From Eubacteriaceae bacterium (GTDB lineage: Bacteria; Bacillota; Clostridia; Lachnospirales; Lachnospiraceae), in the NCBI GenBank assembly GCA_902362875.1, contig CABIYF010000004.1, forward strand, positions 92,168 to 156,167: DNA of 64,000 nt, given 5' to 3'. A program made the translations under genes and the position numbers. The notes under the pieces were generated by a model. It saw only the letters and a program-made list of their open reading frames with translations. It did not search any database and was not told the DNA's origin. How positions within the stretch are numbered: position 1 is the stretch's first letter; the number at the start of each line of letters is the position of its first letter. Positions 38,022 through 46,487 of the stretch are shown in pieces.

Positions 38022-38575
38022 ATCTCAAATCCCTCCTTCTTTAGATATTCTTTTAGCTCTTTTCTGATTCTTAACAGTTTCACTGACATATTCTTTGGAG
38101 TTGTTTTATAATCCCGTGCCATTTCTGTGACTGATTGCAAAAACCAATATCTTCTTAGAAATAAAATTCTTTTTTCTTTTGGCAGTTCATCAATGAACTT
38201 TGCAATGATCCATTTTAACTCTCGTAATTCAATCTGACTTTCTACATTTTGTCCTTTGCTGATGCATTCTTCTAATTCTTCCAGTGAAAGATCATACTGG
38301 CTGTTTCTCTTTTTTGCATGATGATATTCATAGCGTTTGAGTGATAGATTTTTTATGATCCTGCAGATATACGCTTTGAATGGATTCGGTTTCTTGGGCG
38401 GTATCTTATTCCACAAGGTAAGCCATGTATCACTGACACATTCCTCACTGTCTCTCATATCGTTTAAGATTCCCATGGAAATGCTTGTACATAATCGTCC
38501 GTATTTTTTATCTGTTTCGTGAATTGCTCTTTCTTCACGATTTGTATATAGATCTATGATCTTTTGATCTTCCAT
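38018..38575 (-). CDS. ECF-type RNA polymerase sigma factor
   Basis: A 185-residue sigma factor. Region 2 reads ECVSDTWLTLWNKIPPKKPN and PFKAYICRIIKNLSLKRY; region 4 reads LPKEKRILFLRRYWFLQSVT and EMARDYKTTPKNMSVKLLRI. It is intact, unlike its paralogue at 35.8-36.2 kb. It is probably held inactive by the adjacent membrane anti-sigma. Confidence 0.88.
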   Translation of the reverse strand: MEDQKIIDLYTNREERAIHETDKKYGRLCTSISMGILNDMRDSEECVSDTWLTLWNKIPPKKPNPFKAYICRIIKNLSLKRYEYHHAKKRNSQYDLSLEELEECISKGQNVESQIELRELKWIIAKFIDELPKEKRILFLRRYWFLQSVTEMARDYKTTPKNMSVKLLRIRKELKEYLKKEGFEI

Positions 38576-38688
38576 ATCCTTGCCCTTCCTTTGTTTATTT
38601 TTTGATGATCATCTAGTTATATATACGGAATTATTATATAATACTACAAGAAATTTTAATTTTGTAGTTGGCCAACTGTAGATTTCGA

Positions 38689-38797
38689 GTATATGATAAA
38701 AAATAAATAAACGATCGGAAGAACAGCTAGAGAATTTTCCTCACGTTTTTTACAGATCGCTGATCCGCCGATCGTTTATTTATTTTTTATCATATAC
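38689..38797. repeat. Giant palindrome D (perfect 30-bp arms)
   Basis: Arms 38689-38718 and 38768-38797 are exact complements. The loop contains ACAGATCGCTGATCCG, which resembles core pieces of the A and E elements. It is the first member of a D-B-C array in the gap downstream of the DUF1703 pseudogene and upstream of the sigma gene. Confidence 0.85.
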
Positions 38798-39083
38798 CAG
38801 AAGTCTAAAGTGTGGACAATTACAAGATTGAAAAATTTAAGTGGGTGTGTATGTTGAGTGTTATCGTTTTTCAATTTTTGTAGTGACAGACAGTGTTTAT
38901 TATAAATACCAATACAGTAAAACACACACCTACCAGTGGTTTCAATAATTTCAGTTCATCAAACTACTCGACAAATCGGTGCTGTAGAAGTCCTTTTACC
39001 TTCTGTTAACGAATACAAAAATTATTAACTAGTACCGTATAACATACACGCTGTATAGTGGTTTGAATCACGTAAATTATTTG
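38798..39083. repeat. Linker modules B2 (GTGTGTATG / TAGTGGTTTGAAT boxes)
   Basis: Contains GGGTGTGTATG and the mirrored AACACACACCTACCAGTGG (about 38845-38941), then a second half unit ending ACATACACGCTGTATAGTGG, with TTTGAAT following it, just before palindrome C2. The same boxes sit beside A1, A2, C1 and E. No gene is seen. Confidence 0.65.
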
Positions 39084-39236
39084 AATATTATAAAAAGAGA
39101 TCATGTGTCGGCAACCGTACGGACACGTCTGCACTTAGCGAGTGGATGGTCGAATGACCATTCAGGAGCTTAGTACAGCTACGTGGGAGTCCGAACGCAA
39201 GTGGGTTGCAGACACATGATCTCTTTTTATAATATT
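39084..39236. repeat. Giant palindrome C2 (perfect 26-bp arms)
   Basis: Arms 39084-39109 and 39211-39236 are exact complements. The core is a close copy of C1 (CACGTCTGCACTTAG, CTTAGTACAGCTACGTG). Compared with C1, the arm middle, the GGCAAC/GTTGC helix and the GATGGTC/GACCAT helix have all changed on both sides, so pairing is kept. Confidence 0.9.
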
Positions 39237-39270
39237 CCACCAATAATTTCCGTCTTCAAACTAAAATTTA

Positions 39271-40173
39271 CTATTCAACTTTTACTTTACATATTTTCTT
39301 AAAACAAGCAATTCCATATTTGATAAAATTTTTCATACCATCCTGCTTTAATTTTGCCACATAATCCTTCTCTTCAATCTGTTTCAATGCTTTTTCACAT
39401 GCTACATCCAGATCTCCATCTTCGGCATACTTTATCTCAATTACAATTCCAGTTCTATTGGTCGGAACCTCTACCAATATATCACTGTAGCCAATTCCCG
39501 ACTCTGCATTTGACTTAATCAGCCAATTTGATTTATATCCCAAAAGTCCAAGCAAAATACCATGATAAAAATTTTCTTTCTTTTCTTTTGCAACCGCTGT
39601 GTCACGTATACTAATCGTATTCCATAGATAATCTCCAAAAATCTGTTCTATTTTTTCATTTTCAGGATCTTTATCTACAAATGCACTGCAAAACTCTTCC
39701 AGTGTCTTTCCATCATTTCTTGACACGTCTAAAAACCACTCTCTGATTTTCTTTACAAAAAGATTTCTAACCTCTTTATTTGGAATTACCAAACGGTATT
39801 TCCCACTTTCCGTATGTCCATTATGCGTTAAATATCCTGTCGTAAAAAGCACACTCCATAAATTTTCTATGTTTTTATCAAGCTCATCATACTGATCATT
39901 TAAGATTGATAAAACCTCAAAATTGTTAAGACCTGTAAAGATGCTTTCCTTAGAAATTCGCATACAACCTGTCAAAACAGCAAATTGTAAACTATCATTT
40001 GTCTTTAATGCCATTCCAAAAAGACCTCTGATCAGTGACACCATCTCTCTGTAATAACCATTCTGAAAAGCCTTATCCAGTGGAACATCATACTCATCAA
40101 TAAGAATGATCGCCTTTTTCCCAAAATGTTTATACAATAATTGTGATAAAACCTGAAGACTTGATATCAGCAT
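39271..40173 (-). pseudogene. AAA-ATPase-like / PD-(D/E)XK nuclease (DUF1703), truncated and deleted
   Basis: A 300-residue frame starts inside the ATPase domain (KAIILIDEYDVPLDKAF is Walker B), lacks the N-terminal P-loop part, and jumps from LSILNDQYDEL to ENLWSVLFTTGYLTHNG, omitting about 100 residues in the middle. It keeps the C-terminal nuclease-like IVIEIKYAEDGDLDVA. The stop lies at the inner end of palindrome element C2. It is related to the 3.7-4.9 kb copy but broken differently. Confidence 0.8.
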
Positions 40174-40193
40174 TTTTAATTCAAATACAATTT

Positions 40194-40412
40194 TTATACT
40201 TTATACTTTAATGAAATATCCAAAAATGCATTCACCTGCTCAGCAGTCTTTCTCTCTCCAAAGCATGTATGTCCTGTATCCAGCCCTTTGATCTGTTTCA
40301 TTTCTTTTTCATTTAATTCAAAATCAAAGATATCCAGATTTTCTTTCATTCTGACTGGATTTGCAGATTTTACAACTGGTACGATTCCTCTCTGGATCAT
40401 CCATTTCGGCAA
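40194..40412 (-). pseudogene. Aldo/keto reductase C-terminal fragment
   Basis: The last 70 or so residues of an aldo/keto reductase: PKWMIQRGIVPVVKSANPVR, MKENLDIFDFELNEKEMKQI and a variable tail. No start or ribosome site is present and it begins 5 bp after the iron-sulfur subunit gene. It carries the NADP-binding KSxxxxR motif but no catalytic Tyr. Confidence 0.7.
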
Positions 40413-40417
40413 TAAAT

Positions 40418-41092
40418 TTATTTATGATTATTAACTCTCGCCTGAATTTCGTCAAGCGGTAATTTCTGCGGACATACGCTTTTACATGAAAGTGACTGCC
40501 CACAATAGTTAAAGAATTTCTTTTGATACTCTTCTTTCATTTCTTTCTTATGTTCATCTCTCGTATTCTGCTCAATCGCACGATATGCTTCTACCATCGC
40601 TGATGCTCCCGAAAATTGCTCTCCAGAAAGGAAATTCGGGCATACTTCCAGACAACATCCACATTGCAGACACTGACCTGCTTTATATTGCAGATCACGG
40701 TTCCATGTATAATCTGACTGATTTTTCTCCATCAGCCATAATTTCATTTCCTTCATTGTCTCAAATATCATACTCCTGTCAACCATAAGATCTTTGATAA
40801 CCGGAAATTTATGAAATGGTTCCAGATGAATCTTTCCACGTTTTGCAGCTTTTCTCAAAAATACGCTACAGGCAAGTGACGGATATCCATTAATAAGCAT
40901 TGCGCATGCTCCACACTTTTTCTCAAGACAGCCGCATTCCCATGCAATCCTATCTGTCTTTGCCTCATTTTTATTGACTTCTGTTAACCAGTCAGCGATT
41001 GTTAAATTCCCATCTCCTTCATAGTTGAATGTTTGAACATATGATTTCTCGTCAGAAGACTTCTGTCTTTTTACTGATATTTCAATCGTCAT
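40418..41092 (-). CDS. frdB: Fumarate reductase/succinate dehydrogenase iron-sulfur subunit
   Basis: About 224 residues. A plant-type ferredoxin domain has CGCLEKKCGACAMLING for the 2Fe-2S cluster, with its first Cys replaced or displaced. A helical domain has CLQCGCCLEVCP for the 4Fe-4S and CGQSLSCKSVCPQKLP for the 3Fe-4S cluster. I start at MTIEISVKRQ (41092), which overlaps the end of the flavoprotein gene by 11 nt. It passes electrons between the membrane cytochrome and the flavin. Confidence 0.85.
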   Translation of the reverse strand: MTIEISVKRQKSSDEKSYVQTFNYEGDGNLTIADWLTEVNKNEAKTDRIAWECGCLEKKCGACAMLINGYPSLACSVFLRKAAKRGKIHLEPFHKFPVIKDLMVDRSMIFETMKEMKLWLMEKNQSDYTWNRDLQYKAGQCLQCGCCLEVCPNFLSGEQFSGASAMVEAYRAIEQNTRDEHKKEMKEEYQKKFFNYCGQSLSCKSVCPQKLPLDEIQARVNNHK

Positions 41093-42713
41093 CTGATTCA
41101 CCTGCTTTCTCGAAGTATATCTCAATCTCTCCATTTACCAATTGTGCGATCGTCTGTTTTTGATATTCTTCGTATTCTGATGGATAATCACTTCTTTGAT
41201 GTGCTCCACGACTTTCTTTTCTTGCTTTTGCACATAAAATCATTGCTTTTCCTAAGATACAGCGTTCTCTCAATGACACATTTTCTGACTTGGTTGCTGT
41301 CATATCATATGTATTCTTAGTTTCTTCCAGCAATCTGTCCAATTTCTCTCGTGCATCATTTAATATTTCTTTATTGCGGATAATTCCTAATCCTTTTTTC
41401 AGAATATCTTGAAGTTTTTGGAGATTTTCTATATAACTTCCTTCCACTGATTGTTTCTCATTATTGTTTGTGTTTGTGATCTCAGGGAGTTCTGTAATTT
41501 CTTTATCTTCCATTGCAGATTTTGCCGCGATTCGTCCTCCATACAATGCCCCAAGTAATGAATTTCCACCTAATCGATTTGCTCCATGATACTGGCAAGC
41601 ACATTCTCCTGCTGCGTATAGATTTCTCATCGATGTACGATGCTTGGCATCCACCCATATACCACCCATAAAATAGTGAATTCCTGGCATCACTGGAATT
41701 GGTTTCTTTCTTGGATCAATTCCTAGAAAATTCTGACAATCTTCCATCACACCTTTTAATTTGGCACCTGCTGTTTTTTGATCCAGATGACTCATATCAA
41801 GATAAATCTGTTTTCCTTTCTGCATTAACATCCATTCTTCTTTTGCGATCACATCTCTTGTCATAAGATTTCCAAGTTTCGGGTATTTTTCTTCCATAAA
41901 ATAAAATGGTTTTCCATCTTCTAATACATATAATCTTCCACCTTCCCCACGAACCGCTTCTGTGATCAGCATATTTTTTGCGTGAAGTTTTGCTGTCGTT
42001 GGATGGTATTGAATAAACTCTCCATTGGAAAATTTAACTCCTAAAGCAAAGAGATTGGCTGTCACTGCACCAGTATTCCTTACAGAACCGGTTGCATTGC
42101 CAAACATCCCATTTAGACCGCCTGATGCTACTACAACTTTCCCGTATAATATCTTTTCCTGCCGTGTAACTTTATGGGTCAAAATACATCCATATGCCTG
42201 TTTCTCATCACATAATAATTTCAAAAACTCCCAGCCAGTCAAGCGTTCGATCAACCCTTCTGCCTCATATCTTCGTACCTGGTCGATCAGAACATACATC
42301 AACTGTTTTCCCGTATTGGATGCCGCAAAAAAAGTCCTTTTTACCGACTGTCCGCCAAATGCCCTGACATCTGGTTTCTTATCTTCATTCAGTGTAAATG
42401 CCATTCCTGCTTCAAATAAATCTTTTATGATCTTTGGAGCTTCTTTTGTCATTTGATGCACCGCTTTGGAATCTGCAATATATCTTCCCGCTTTCATTGT
42501 TTCTTCTGCGTGAAGTTCCGGGGAATCTTCTTGTGTATCAACTGCTGCATTGATCCCGCCTTCCGCCATGACTGATTGTGCACGTTCCGACGGCATATCT
42601 GATACCAGAATTGATTTTGTTCCATTTTTTGCAAATTCAAGTGCCGCACTTAATCCTGCTGCCCCTGACCCTATAATAATCATTGTTTCTTTCATTTTTC
42701 TCACATCTGCCAT
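41082..42713 (-). CDS. frdA: Fumarate reductase/succinate dehydrogenase flavoprotein subunit
   Basis: A 543-residue subunit without signal peptide, so cytoplasmic. FAD-binding MIIIGSGAAGLSAALEFAK and the SVMAEGGINAAVDTQEDS loop are present. Active-site blocks are FIQYHPTTAKLHAKNMLITE, AVRGEGGRLYV and TRDVIAKEEW, with GANRLGGNSLLGALYGG near the C-terminal FAD site. It reduces fumarate or oxidises succinate. Start at 42713 or 42695; both overlap or abut the cytochrome gene. The adjoining cytochrome b and a small anchored protein complete the operon. Confidence 0.88.
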   Translation of the reverse strand: MADVRKMKETMIIIGSGAAGLSAALEFAKNGTKSILVSDMPSERAQSVMAEGGINAAVDTQEDSPELHAEETMKAGRYIADSKAVHQMTKEAPKIIKDLFEAGMAFTLNEDKKPDVRAFGGQSVKRTFFAASNTGKQLMYVLIDQVRRYEAEGLIERLTGWEFLKLLCDEKQAYGCILTHKVTRQEKILYGKVVVASGGLNGMFGNATGSVRNTGAVTANLFALGVKFSNGEFIQYHPTTAKLHAKNMLITEAVRGEGGRLYVLEDGKPFYFMEEKYPKLGNLMTRDVIAKEEWMLMQKGKQIYLDMSHLDQKTAGAKLKGVMEDCQNFLGIDPRKKPIPVMPGIHYFMGGIWVDAKHRTSMRNLYAAGECACQYHGANRLGGNSLLGALYGGRIAAKSAMEDKEITELPEITNTNNNEKQSVEGSYIENLQKLQDILKKGLGIIRNKEILNDAREKLDRLLEETKNTYDMTATKSENVSLRERCILGKAMILCAKARKESRGAHQRSDYPSEYEEYQKQTIAQLVNGEIEIYFEKAGESDDD

Positions 42714-43237
42714 TGTATATAATATGCAACTACTGCGATCGTAAAAAATATCATCATAATCGACAGTACCAGCATCCAGTCAACAGTTCTTTCTTTAAAT
42801 TTGATCGTTCCTTTGGCGATCAGCATTGATCTTATACTTACCATAAGATGAATAAAAATCGATAAGATCAACAAAACCTGTGCCGCCAGCCTGCCCATGG
42901 TAAATTCCTGCAAGAAAAATTTACCATTTACACTTGTAGTATATGCTGTGATATGTAAAGTAAGCAACAGCAAGATCGCAATCCCTGAAATTCTCTTTAT
43001 CCAAAATGCTGCATTTTCTTTGAAAAACCATTGTCCTGTTTTCTTTGCCGTTTTGAATGATGGAATCGTAGAGATGATTCCCAAAATTCCATGCAAAATC
43101 ACAGTTCCAAATAAAATCCATGAAAGAGGCTTTAAAGATATCTTACTGATTCCAAGTAACATCAGACTTCCCATCAGCGCATGGAATAAAAATAACAGGA
43201 TGATCACTCTTGCCAGTAAATTATTCCATTTTCTCAC
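42701..43237 (-). CDS. frdC: Membrane cytochrome b subunit of the fumarate reductase
   Basis: A 178-residue protein with five predicted helices. His residues at 19, 49, 95 and 130 lie in successive helices and are candidate ligands for two haem b groups, as in single-subunit type B succinate:quinone reductases. It overlaps frdA by 13 nt and the upstream gene by 4 nt. Confidence 0.75.
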   Translation of the reverse strand: MRKWNNLLARVIILLFLFHALMGSLMLLGISKISLKPLSWILFGTVILHGILGIISTIPSFKTAKKTGQWFFKENAAFWIKRISGIAILLLLTLHITAYTTSVNGKFFLQEFTMGRLAAQVLLILSIFIHLMVSIRSMLIAKGTIKFKERTVDWMLVLSIMMIFFTIAVVAYYIQWQM

Positions 43238-43722
43238 TTCTTCTCCTCCTTCATCAAAAACAAGTCAAAATGTCCAGCATGTACCAATGACAGCATCATC
43301 GTTTCACTGCATTGCTTGATGAATATTTTATAGCCTTGTTTTTTAAGATTATCAGCTACATTCTGCACTGCTTTCTGATATGTCTTATTTTCCTTGTTGG
43401 ATAATAAGATGATATTCTGTTTTTTTGAAAACTTTGTTTTACTCTTTAACAGATGATAGGTGCTGTTTTTGGTTGTAATTGATACTTCCTTATACTCTTT
43501 TCCTGATAAGGCAATATCATCTTTTGTATAATTCCAGTCGGAAACTGTCTCATTTCCTTTATCCTTGCTGTTTTGCTTTGATCTTTTAGTTGCTCCGCTG
43601 ATCGCATCCATTACAGAAAAATTTGGATTGTAACTGATATTATAGAATAACATAGAAATTCCTGTAACAATTACCACAAGACCTGCTGCCACAAATAGCA
43701 TGTGCTTCATTTTTTCTTTCAT
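43234..43722 (-). CDS. Membrane-anchored protein with DAISGAT flavinylation-like motif
   Basis: A 162-residue protein with one N-terminal helix (about 8-28), then NPNFSVMDAISGATKRSK, a polar stretch and a mixed alpha/beta domain. DxxSGAT is the core of the motif in which Thr is covalently linked to FMN by ApbE in FMN_bind proteins. The rest of an FMN_bind domain is not obvious here. It is first in the fumarate reductase operon, ATGA-coupled to the cytochrome gene, so it may relay electrons. That role is inference. Confidence 0.55.
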   Translation of the reverse strand: MKEKMKHMLFVAAGLVVIVTGISMLFYNISYNPNFSVMDAISGATKRSKQNSKDKGNETVSDWNYTKDDIALSGKEYKEVSITTKNSTYHLLKSKTKFSKKQNIILLSNKENKTYQKAVQNVADNLKKQGYKIFIKQCSETMMLSLVHAGHFDLFLMKEEKK

Positions 43723-43750
43723 AAATTATTGCTCCCTTTATTATAAAAGA

Positions 43751-44260
43751 TCAGAAATCAAATGTTAACGGATCAAAACTTGTCCTGTGATTTTCATTCA
43801 TACGATTTAACTCTTCCATATCTTCTTTCATAATCTCAAAGTCAAAAACATCCATATTCTGCTGTAATCTCTGCTTATTTTTGGATTTGGGAATTGGAAT
43901 GATTTCTTGTTCTATATTCCATCTTAATAATAATTGAGCCGTTGTTTTCTTATATTTTTCTGCAATCTGCTCTATTTTTTTATTTTCAAGATTTCCTCTT
44001 AATAAAGGTCCCCATGCCATGATCTGTATATCATTTTCTTTACAGAAACTAATCAGGAAGATATCTTCTCTTGGAATTTTATTTTCTTTTAAGGCATCTC
44101 CTAATGACTGTTCATTTTTGTACATCTGAGCGGTGTCATATAGACGGTATCCACTTTGATAGGCATATTTAACTGCATCGTTCATTTCTTTTCCAGCTTC
44201 CATTTTATAGACACCTAAGCCGATTTCTGGAATTTGTATTTCATTATTTAGTTTAAACAT
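43751..44260 (-). pseudogene. Aldo/keto reductase with in-frame internal deletion
   Basis: About 169 residues. The N-terminal part is normal (EIQIPEIGLGVYKMEAGKEM, SGYRLYDTAQMYKNEQSLG with the catalytic Asp and Tyr). After EDIFLIS the frame jumps to FCKENDIQIMAWGPLLRGNL and ends with the usual C-terminus ENHRTSFDPLTFDF. About 100 residues of the barrel, including the catalytic Lys and His, are gone. Intact members have about 270-285 residues. The frame is open, but activity is unlikely. Confidence 0.75.
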
Positions 44261-44456
44261 TGTTGTCTTGCTCCCTTCTGTAACATGAAATGTGCTTTTC
44301 TTCAAAGTTATTATCGCTTATTTTGTGACTTTCTTCAAGATTTTGAATTTCTTTCTCCATATATTCTATAAACTTCCAGCTTGCCGGAGTCAGTTTTGTT
44401 CTATCTTTGATTGCATTTCCGATTTCATGGGTATTAACAATACTGCTTGTTGTCAC
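44253..44456 (-). pseudogene. Unrecognised regulator-like fragment
   Basis: A short frame (VNTHEIGNAIKDRTKLTPAS, WKFIEYMEKEIQNLEE) directly upstream of the aldo/keto reductase. It might be the C-terminal end of a LysR-type regulator, but I cannot confirm that. A GTG without ribosome site opens the frame. Confidence 0.3.
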
Positions 44457-44504
44457 TGGATTTATTACTTACCCTTGTTCTATTTTCACAAGAATATAAA
44501 GAAA

Positions 44505-44552
44505 ATAATAGCAGCAGAAACAAAACTCCCTTTTTGCTTCTGCTGCTATTAT
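44505..44552 (-). terminator. Terminator after the EAL-domain gene
   Basis: Perfect 15-bp arms (44505-44519 and 44538-44552, ATAATAGCAGCAGAA and complement), followed by TTTTCTTT on the minus strand. Confidence 0.85.
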
Positions 44553-44570
44553 AAAAATGATGATGTCCTA

Positions 44571-46487
44571 TCAAACATCTTTCTCTAATTCATGAATGAT
44601 CTGCTCTGTATCTAATGGTTTTGTATAATAGTATCCTTGTACAAGATCAACACCCCATTGTTTTAACAGATCAATCTCTTTCTGAGTTTCCACTCCTTCT
44701 GCTACAACTTTATGTCCAAGATTCTGCATGACTGCAACAATATTTTTGTATAATAGAGCAACTTGGTCATCGTAGCAGATTCCTTTTAACAAAGAGCGGT
44801 CCAGTTTGATCGTTGAAAATGGTAGTTTTAGTACCGTATTTAGATTCGCATATCCAGATCCAAAATCATCCAGGCAGATTTGAATTCCTGACTTTCTGAA
44901 ATCTGCGATCGTCTGGTATAATGCTTCACTGTATTCTGTCGCAACAGTTTCTGTGATCTCAAATTGAAAATATGAAAATGGTATGTCAAATTCTTCGATC
45001 GTACAGATCAGTTTTTTGCTATATCCTGATTTTAATAATTCCAATGGAGACAGATTATACTTTATACTTTCAATCTTGTCCATGATCTGTGGATGCTCTT
45101 TTATGAACTTACAAACCTTTCGGAATTGAAGATACCCAAGCTTTGCAATCTGTCCATGTTTCTCTGCAATTCCGATAAAAACTTCTGGTGAGATCATCCC
45201 AAGTGACGGATGTCTCAATCGGCTTAATGCTTCCATTGTACGATATCTTTTTTCTTTTAGATCATACAGTGGCTGATAATATACTTCAAAAAGATCCTCT
45301 TCGATCGCTGTCGCCATATATTTTTTAACTTCCTGTTCATAAAGAAATCCTTCTTTTGTATGTTGATCATTCTGAATCAGTATCGTTCTGTCTGATTTAG
45401 GTTTTAACTGTACCAGATATTCTAGATAATCAATCAATAAATCCATCTCTTTCATTTCTTGAACGTTGATGATACCACATATCGCAGCGGAAAAATTAAT
45501 CCGTTCCCCTTTTACTTTAAAAGGCCGTTCAAATAGTTGCATGATCACATCTTTATTCCTTTCATAATCCATCAATGACGATGTGAACACAAAAAAACGA
45601 TTTCCATGGATTCTGAAAACATGATTTGCTTCATTGATCTTGTGAAGGTATTCAGCAATCTGGATCAGCAATTCATCTCCTGTTGTAGCTCCATATAACT
45701 TATTAACTTGTTTTAGTTTCCACAGATCGATCATAAGCAGATGCAACTCTCTCTTTCTCTTGATCTGCTCTGGAAACCATCGCCTGAAATAACCTTTAGA
45801 ATACGATCTGGTCAGGCTGTCTATATATAACTGTGGATTATAAAGTACCCAAAACAAGATCGTAATCCCTAAGGATAACCCAAATCCTGTCACTAACAAA
45901 GATTGAAATTTCATCTGTACCGTAACACAGATCAAGGCAACTCCAAGGAATTCCTTAATCGCTCGAAGTTCATTCTTCTGATATTCTTCTTGATTGATAA
46001 AACAATTTATAATGACAACAGCTATACAGATCAATGTAAAAATATATGTTACCAAATATGCTTTTCCATGAACATACTGCCCCTGTGCATTGCAATAGAA
46101 AAACTGTTTATGAAAAACATTGGTCACGATAGCTAGTTCCATACACAGTATTAGTACTGCCATGATCTTTATATTTCTTGTTCTTATATCTTCATCACAA
46201 TGTCTTAATGCCTGTGTATAATTAAAGAAAATATATACAACAATCATCTGCAGGATATAAAGCATCGTGGAAAAAAAGATCATCCACGAATTATAAGCAG
46301 GATTACTTTTTACCAATAGTATAGAGCTTAACAGATCAAAGATGATATCAAATATTCCTGCGATGATCAAAAACCAGAACGTTCTTCCACTGATATTATT
46401 TAGTTTTTTATAACGCTGAAAATGAATCAACAGAGATATTAAAAATATAAGTCCTGCGATCAAAAAATCTATGTTATAATCTGTCAT
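44571..46487 (-). CDS. c-di-GMP phosphodiesterase with degenerate GGDEF
   Basis: A 638-residue protein. Seven to eight N-terminal membrane helices (about 1-215) are followed by a GGDEF-like domain whose active site reads RIHGNRFFVF, so it is inactive as a cyclase. An EAL domain (about 375-630) has YYQPLYDLKEKRYRTMEALS, DDFGSGYANLNT, KLDRSLLK and VVAEGVETQKEIDLL. The EAL domain should hydrolyse c-di-GMP to pGpG. It overlaps the 3' end of the upstream cyclase gene by 14 nt, so synthesis and breakdown are co-expressed. The riboswitch at 58.3 kb is a likely local effector. Confidence 0.88.
   Translation of the reverse strand: MTDYNIDFLIAGLIFLISLLIHFQRYKKLNNISGRTFWFLIIAGIFDIIFDLLSSILLVKSNPAYNSWMIFFSTMLYILQMIVVYIFFNYTQALRHCDEDIRTRNIKIMAVLILCMELAIVTNVFHKQFFYCNAQGQYVHGKAYLVTYIFTLICIAVVIINCFINQEEYQKNELRAIKEFLGVALICVTVQMKFQSLLVTGFGLSLGITILFWVLYNPQLYIDSLTRSYSKGYFRRWFPEQIKRKRELHLLMIDLWKLKQVNKLYGATTGDELLIQIAEYLHKINEANHVFRIHGNRFFVFTSSLMDYERNKDVIMQLFERPFKVKGERINFSAAICGIINVQEMKEMDLLIDYLEYLVQLKPKSDRTILIQNDQHTKEGFLYEQEVKKYMATAIEEDLFEVYYQPLYDLKEKRYRTMEALSRLRHPSLGMISPEVFIGIAEKHGQIAKLGYLQFRKVCKFIKEHPQIMDKIESIKYNLSPLELLKSGYSKKLICTIEEFDIPFSYFQFEITETVATEYSEALYQTIADFRKSGIQICLDDFGSGYANLNTVLKLPFSTIKLDRSLLKGICYDDQVALLYKNIVAVMQNLGHKVVAEGVETQKEIDLLKQWGVDLVQGYYYTKPLDTEQIIHELEKDV

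Noticed and set aside
38689-39236. Classical insertion sequence or integron cassette array
   Set aside because: No transposase or integrase frame lies inside and spacing is irregular; palindromic modules explain the structure better.
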